A DNA stretch of 9,111 bases, taken from assembly GCA_964397565.1 (NCBI GenBank), contig CAYNJC010000069.1, positions 1-9,111 of the forward strand, in the 5' to 3' direction. A program made the position numbers and the translations under genes. Origin of the DNA: JAPLST01 sp964397565. Its GTDB lineage: Bacteria; Auribacterota; UBA3054; JAPLST01. Each line of letters begins with the position of its first letter. Position 1 is the stretch's first letter. Under the pieces are notes generated by a model. The model saw only the letters and a program-made list of their open reading frames with translations, made no database searches and had not been told where the DNA came from. Below are positions 6,110 to 9,111 of the stretch, in pieces.

Positions 6110-6195
6110 AAATCACCATGATCATGTATAGCTTTTGTTTGATAACAAATGAACAACGAAGGCAAAAAACACAAAATGTTTATTCCGTTATACTA
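6110..6195 (-). promoter_or_regulatory. AT-rich upstream module C, displaced
   Basis: This stretch matches module B (3830-3937) in the blocks AAATCA, TCATGTATAGC, TTGTTTRATAA, AACGAAGGC, AAAAACACAAA and GTTATA. The TATAAC element of P2 is kept (around 6187-6192) but the TTAACA partner seen in A and B is not recognisable. It lies about 295 bp from P1 of gene 3 instead of 5-15 bp. Confidence 0.5.
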
Positions 6196-6249
6196 ATGAA
6201 TGCGCTTACTTAGGTATCATGCCAATTGTGGCCGCGGGCGCCTGCTTGG

Positions 6250-6283
6250 AGCTGGCTTGGCTAGTCCCGCCATCGGCGTGGAT
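6250..6283 (-). repeat. Inverted copy of a 34-bp segment from R2
   Basis: This segment is the reverse complement of 2225-2258 in 33 of 34 bases. It shows that at least part of the 3'-flank repeat occurs in both orientations, which favours mobility over simple tandem duplication. The surrounding 6196-6337 holds no supported gene. Confidence 0.7.
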
Positions 6284-6337
6284 CCCGCCAACGGCGCGGA
6301 TGACCGCGGCTGCAGAAGCCGCCCTCACCGCGGGCGG

Positions 6338-6431
6338 CTACAAGGACGCTGCAAAGTAGAAAACGCATTCATTAGTAAGGTGCAGTGCTGCGCTTCTTCG
6401 TGTCTTCGTGCCTTCGTGGCAAAATGTCTGC
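6338..6431. repeat. 3'-flank repeat module, copy R4
   Basis: Positions 6338-6380 match 39-81 in 38 of 43 bases. Positions 6391-6420 carry the CTTCGTGTCTTCGTGCC type repeat, and AATGTCTGC follows as in the other copies. It lies downstream of the TauE-like gene, unrelated to the PEP-CTERM genes, so the repeat is not restricted to that family. Confidence 0.72.
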
Positions 6432-6453
6432 TTTGCGTGTTGGGCATGTGCAT

Positions 6454-6473
6454 GCGGGCGCATTCACGCCCGC
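6454..6473 (-). terminator. Hairpin just after the TauE-like gene
   Basis: GCGGGCG (6454-6460) pairs with CGCCCGC (6467-6473) over a 6-nt loop, starting 1 nt past the stop codon at 6475. No T-run follows on the minus strand, so it is at best a weak or factor-dependent terminator or a stability hairpin. Confidence 0.45.
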
Positions 6474-6474
6474 C

Positions 6475-7215
6475 TCAGCGGCACCACGCCAGCATCAGCG
6501 TGCGCAGGCTCAGGCCGATGATCAACAGGCCGACGAACACCATCAGCGGCTTGATCGGCGCTTTCTTGCAGGTGTAGGCGGCCAAGGGCGCGGCCAGCGC
6601 GCCGCCCAGTGCCAGGCCGGCAATGATCTGCCAGTGACTAAACCCGATCGTGAACAGAAACGTGAGCGAGGCGGTCAAAGTCACAAAAAACTCCGCGGCA
6701 TTGACCGATCCAACCACCGTGCGCACATGATTGCCCTGTGCGATCAGCGTCGACGCGACCACCGGGCCCCAGCCGCCGCCGCCAATGGCATCAACCAGCG
6801 CGCCCACAAAGCCGAGCGGGATGACATGCTTGGCAGTTGACAGCGGCGGCACCGACTTTGCCACGCGCAGAATGATCACGCCGCCCATGATCAACAGGTA
6901 GATCGCAATGTACGGCTTCAGCTCATCGCCCGGCAGATTCGACAAGAGATACGCGCCGGTTGCCGCGCCGATCACGCCCGGAATCAACAAGCGCCGAAAC
7001 AAGGCCCGATCAATATTGTTAAAATAATGGTGTGCGAGGGCCGAGAAGCCGGTCGTGAAACATTCCGCGGCGTGCACCGTCGCGCTGGCCACCAACGGCG
7101 AAAGACCGATGGACAATAAGAAAGTTGTGGCGCTGATGCCATAGGCCATGCCCAATGTGCCGTCAATCATTTGCGCCGCGAAGCCGACCGCGACATAGAG
7201 CAGAAAGTCAGGCAT
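6475..7215 (-). CDS. TauE/SafE-family membrane anion exporter
   Basis: This is an inner-membrane protein of 246 residues with about eight predicted membrane segments (roughly 3-17, 27-49, 74-92, 101-118, 131-158, 171-191, 196-212, 223-242). The family (DUF81) exports sulfite, sulfoacetate or other organosulfur and small anions; the substrate here cannot be read. Two similar halves are typical, and the second carries the family motif GFVGALVDAIGGGGWGP at 135-151, echoed in the first half by MIDGTLGMAYG (16-26). I chose the Met at 7215 because hydrophobic sequence begins there as in family members; the Met at 7239 gives eight extra residues, and neither has a strong ribosome site. It lies 181 bp downstream of the URO-D-like gene on the same strand, with a heptamer hairpin between, so co-transcription is uncertain. 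Length is normal for the family. Confidence 0.88.
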   Translation of the reverse strand: MPDFLLYVAVGFAAQMIDGTLGMAYGISATTFLLSIGLSPLVASATVHAAECFTTGFSALAHHYFNNIDRALFRRLLIPGVIGAATGAYLLSNLPGDELKPYIAIYLLIMGGVIILRVAKSVPPLSTAKHVIPLGFVGALVDAIGGGGWGPVVASTLIAQGNHVRTVVGSVNAAEFFVTLTASLTFLFTIGFSHWQIIAGLALGGALAAPLAAYTCKKAPIKPLMVFVGLLIIGLSLRTLMLAWCR

Positions 7216-7306
7216 GCCGAATCTCAAACACGACGTCATCGGACGCGCGCGGCGCAGCGTGGTCTTTGGAGAGGGCTTTGGGCATGGCAGGGCGGTTCGG
7301 GATTTA

Positions 7307-7397
7307 GTGATGAGTGATGAGTGATGAATGATGAATGTTCAGCACGCAGCATTCATAATGTTTCAGTTCATCACTCATCACTCATCATTCATCATTT
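7307..7397. repeat. Inverted pair of TGATGAG/TGATGAA heptamer arrays
   Basis: The left arm (7307-7335) has about four 7-bp units of GTGATGA or ATGATGA, and the right arm (7368-7396) has their complements. About 32 bp separate the arms. Together they could form a stem near 28 bp containing a few G-T wobbles. It lies directly after the stop codon of the URO-D-like gene (7397), so transcripts would end in or pass through this hairpin. It codes for nothing credible. Confidence 0.75.
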
Positions 7398-8479
7398 TAG
7401 TACCTTCCCATCTCAAGCCCGCGTTCGAGGAAGTACCGGTAGGTTTCATACTCGACCTGGTCAGGAATGCTGTGATCGCTGTGCAAGATGTAGCCGCTGG
7501 TGCGCATCATGACCGGCAGCAGGCGCTGCAACGCGGCCGCAATGCGCGCGCGATCGTTGCTGATCAGATGGCGCACATCAAAGCCGCCCATGAAGGCGAT
7601 CCGATCGCCGTAGTCGTGCTTCAGTGCGCACGGGTCCATGCCGGCTTTGACTTCCATGGCTTGCAGGCAATCCATGCCGGCCTCGATCATGCCCGGAATC
7701 AGCGGCGCGACATAGCCGCACGAATGCACGATCACCGGCAGGCCCAACGCGTGGGCGCAGCCAAACGTGCGGCGATGCGCGGGCTGGATGATCTCGCTAT
7801 ACATCGCCGGCGAAAAGAACGGCCGCTCTTTGAAGCCCATGTCCTCGTAATACCAGATGCCGTCCGGTTTGCCTTCTTGCGCAAACAAAATTTCCTGGAG
7901 ATTGATCAGCAGCGTGCTGTAGACCGCGCACATGTCTTTGACCCAGTCCGGATCGAGCGCCATGCCGATCAGCAAGTACTCATGCCCGGCGACGGGATGC
8001 ATGCATTCGAAGACATTGAGGCCGGACCAGCAGAAGAACTGTTTGCGGCGCTTGCAGGCCGCGCGCGTGCGGCGGTACATCTCGAAATCAATGCGCCGGC
8101 GATAGCTGCTTTGATCGAGCAGACGCGGCTTGGTGTGCGCTTCCCAGCCGGCGCGATCTTTGACCAGAAAGTCCACGTGTTCGGGCGTGCTGGCATGCTG
8201 CTTGTGCCAGCGCAAGACCGCGCCATTGCCATTGCGCACCAGTTTCGTTTCCTCGGTCTCCTCAAGAATCTCCTCTTTGAAATCGAGATCCGCAATGTAA
8301 TTGAACGCCCACGCCGTGCGCAAATCGAGCCCAAAATGATTTTCCGGCACGGCGCGCGGGCTGAGCTGCTTCTCCGCGCGCCACTTGCGCAGGGTATCTT
8401 CCCAAAAATGCTCGAACGTGCCGATGCGATCCACCGGCTCGCGCCGCAAAATACCACGAATGCGTTCAAGACCGGTCAT
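7397..8479 (-). CDS. URO-D superfamily protein (MtaA/CmuA-like)
   Basis: This is a cytosolic protein of 360 residues in the uroporphyrinogen decarboxylase superfamily. The N-terminal MTGLERIRGILRREPVDRI fits the family start. Further marks are the D/E-rich block YYEDMGF (210-216, the position of the DDLG-like motif), SPAMYSEIIQP (223-233), VIVHSCG (249-255), IPGMIEAGMDCLQ (261-273), FMGGFD (296-301) and LHSDHSIP (332-339). In the MtaA/MtbA/CmuA methyltransferases, a His-x-Cys pair like H252/C254 binds zinc and the enzymes move methyl groups between corrinoid proteins and thiols. True heme URO-D lacks this, and no heme genes are near, so a methyl-transfer or related role is more likely than heme synthesis. 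Such divergent paralogues are abundant in PVC bacteria, mostly of unknown substrate. It starts 12 bp after the YD-repeat gene and is probably in its operon. The ribosome site is weak. Confidence 0.88.
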   Translation of the reverse strand: MTGLERIRGILRREPVDRIGTFEHFWEDTLRKWRAEKQLSPRAVPENHFGLDLRTAWAFNYIADLDFKEEILEETEETKLVRNGNGAVLRWHKQHASTPEHVDFLVKDRAGWEAHTKPRLLDQSSYRRRIDFEMYRRTRAACKRRKQFFCWSGLNVFECMHPVAGHEYLLIGMALDPDWVKDMCAVYSTLLINLQEILFAQEGKPDGIWYYEDMGFKERPFFSPAMYSEIIQPAHRRTFGCAHALGLPVIVHSCGYVAPLIPGMIEAGMDCLQAMEVKAGMDPCALKHDYGDRIAFMGGFDVRHLISNDRARIAAALQRLLPVMMRTSGYILHSDHSIPDQVEYETYRYFLERGLEMGRY

Positions 8480-8491
8480 ATGCTGCGGGTG

Positions 8492-8926
8492 TTAGAGGCT
8501 ATATTTGATGACGATACCAACGTGCGCGCCGCCAGCCACATCGCTGATGCGGCTCTTCGGATCGTAGCTGATAATGGCCGGCCCGATTGATTTCACGCGG
8601 CTGCGCGAATCGTATTTGACCGCGTAGGCGCCCAGCTTGCTGACGCGGCTTTTCGGATCGTACGTGATCGTGTATGCGCCGATCGTGCTGACCCGCGCCC
8701 GCACATCATACGCGATCGGCAGCGCGCCGACTTGCGTGATCCGGCCGCGCGGATCATACGTGACCACGCCGCTGCAGCCGGCCAACTCGGTGAGTTCGCC
8801 ATAGGTCGAAATGACGACGACGACCGCATTGGTGACCGGCACCGCAAAGGCCGTGGCTTGTGACGTGACCGCGAAGGCGCGCGACGCCAGCGTCACGACC
8901 AACCCGCAGAGCAGCAGCGTGCGCAT
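8492..8926 (-). CDS. Secreted protein with five 16-residue YD repeats
   Basis: This is a protein of 144 residues with a signal peptide (MRTLLL, hydrophobic core, cleavage after AFA at about 19). From residue 57 a strict 16-residue repeat begins: YD at 57, 73, 89, 105 and 121, each unit following YDxxxRhxxhGxxxhx (h hydrophobic). The period resembles short beta-strand repeats related to YD/RHS-type modules, but it is shorter than a classic RHS unit and there is no RHS core or toxin domain. The likely location is periplasm or cell surface; a small beta-solenoid or curved sheet is inferred. The start at 8926 is chosen because GGGAG lies 7 nt upstream and the signal peptide begins there. A longer frame to 9025 would cross the promoter. 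It is first in a probable operon with the URO-D-like gene. Function is unknown. Confidence 0.82.
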   Translation of the reverse strand: MRTLLLCGLVVTLASRAFAVTSQATAFAVPVTNAVVVVISTYGELTELAGCSGVVTYDPRGRITQVGALPIAYDVRARVSTIGAYTITYDPKSRVSKLGAYAVKYDSRSRVKSIGPAIISYDPKSRISDVAGGAHVGIVIKYSL

Positions 8927-8959
8927 AACCATACTCCCGCAAAAGTGAAAGGCAGCCAT

Positions 8960-8985
8960 GCGCGTGGCGGCATGCTGCCACGCGC
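8960..8985. promoter_or_regulatory. Near-perfect 26-bp palindrome in the 5' leader
   Basis: GCGCGTGGC (8960-8968) pairs with GCCACGCGC (8977-8985) around an 8-nt GCATGC-containing centre. It lies just downstream of the predicted transcription start (about 8989), so it is either an operator that would block initiation or a hairpin at the 5' end of the transcript. Confidence 0.55.
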
Positions 8986-8995
8986 TTCGGCCCAC

Positions 8996-9025
8996 AGTAT
9001 AGCATTTCCCGCGTGCAGGCGGCAA
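8996..9025 (-). promoter_or_regulatory. Extended -10 promoter of the YD-repeat operon
   Basis: On the minus strand, TATACT (8996-9001) is preceded by TG one base upstream (TGCTATACT), an extended -10. TTGCCG (9020-9025) lies 18 nt further upstream as a moderate -35. Confidence 0.7.
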
Positions 9026-9046
9026 ACGGATGCTGCAGAACGGAGG

Positions 9047-9111
9047 TCAGGGTTCGGGGTTCAGGGTTCGGGGTTCAGGGTTCAGGGTTCAGGGTTCAGG
9101 GTTCAGGGTTC
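9047..9111. repeat. 7-bp tandem repeat TCAGGGT
   Basis: Nine full units plus two bases run off the window edge, so the full length is unknown. Units 2 and 4 are TCGGGGT, the others TCAGGGT. It is a heptameric simple repeat upstream of the YD-repeat operon. It resembles a telomere repeat only in appearance; bacterial intergenic heptamer repeats are a known class. Confidence 0.9.

Noticed and set aside
39..6431. CRISPR array
   Set aside because: The repeats are few, kilobases apart and variable, without regular short spacers.
7210..7285. Short minus-strand frame from 7285 overlapping the TauE-like start
   Set aside because: About 25 codons, no ribosome site and no recognised similarity; it cannot be supported.
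7328..8590. Long plus-strand open frame opposite the URO-D-like gene
   Set aside because: It is the antisense shadow of a clear family member and begins in the heptamer repeats, typical of GC-rich DNA.
9047..9111. Telomere repeat
   Set aside because: The surrounding genes are bacterial, and heptamer simple repeats occur inside bacterial chromosomes. A linear end cannot be inferred from a window edge.

Overview
The window is a GC-rich bacterial chromosomal segment in which every convincing gene reads on the minus strand. Three secreted proteins end in a PEP-CTERM sorting signal (VPEP, hydrophobic stretch, Arg cluster), so the host should have an exosortase. These proteins, a URO-D-family methyltransferase-like enzyme and repeat-filled intergenic DNA together suggest the PVC superphylum (Verrucomicrobiota, Kiritimatiellota, Lentisphaerota or Planctomycetota) or a neighbouring candidate phylum. 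No rRNA or marker gene fixes the taxon.

Positions 1-6200 hold three tandem cassettes of about 2 kb, each built the same way on the minus strand: an AT-rich upstream module, a TTGACA-N17-TATRNT type promoter, a conserved untranslated leader of about 115-125 nt, a GGAG-type ribosome binding site, a PEP-CTERM gene, a Rho-independent terminator exactly 30 nt past the stop codon, and a repeat-rich 3' flank. Genes 2 and 3 are close paralogues and share a 361-bp perfectly identical tract over the 3' coding end, terminator and flank, which looks like recent gene conversion. Gene 1 is only a distant homologue, yet its leader is nearly identical to that of gene 3 (60 of 61 bases in the core). This makes the leader a candidate regulatory RNA or a co-spreading control cassette.

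Between the genes are MITE-like and hairpin-rich elements. A 171-bp element with 26-bp terminal inverted repeats sits just upstream of the gene 3 promoter and separates it from its upstream module. Copies of a CACGAAGGCACGAAG-type repeat lie just downstream of four genes.

Positions 6475-9111 carry a probable operon: a small secreted protein with five 16-residue YD repeats, a URO-D/MtaA-like protein 12 bp downstream, and then, beyond a heptamer-repeat hairpin, a TauE/SafE-family anion exporter. An extended -10 promoter and a hairpin precede the first gene. The right edge runs into a 7-bp tandem repeat. The likely biology is expression of surface or extracellular-matrix proteins sorted by exosortase, next to an unrelated small metabolic and transport operon.
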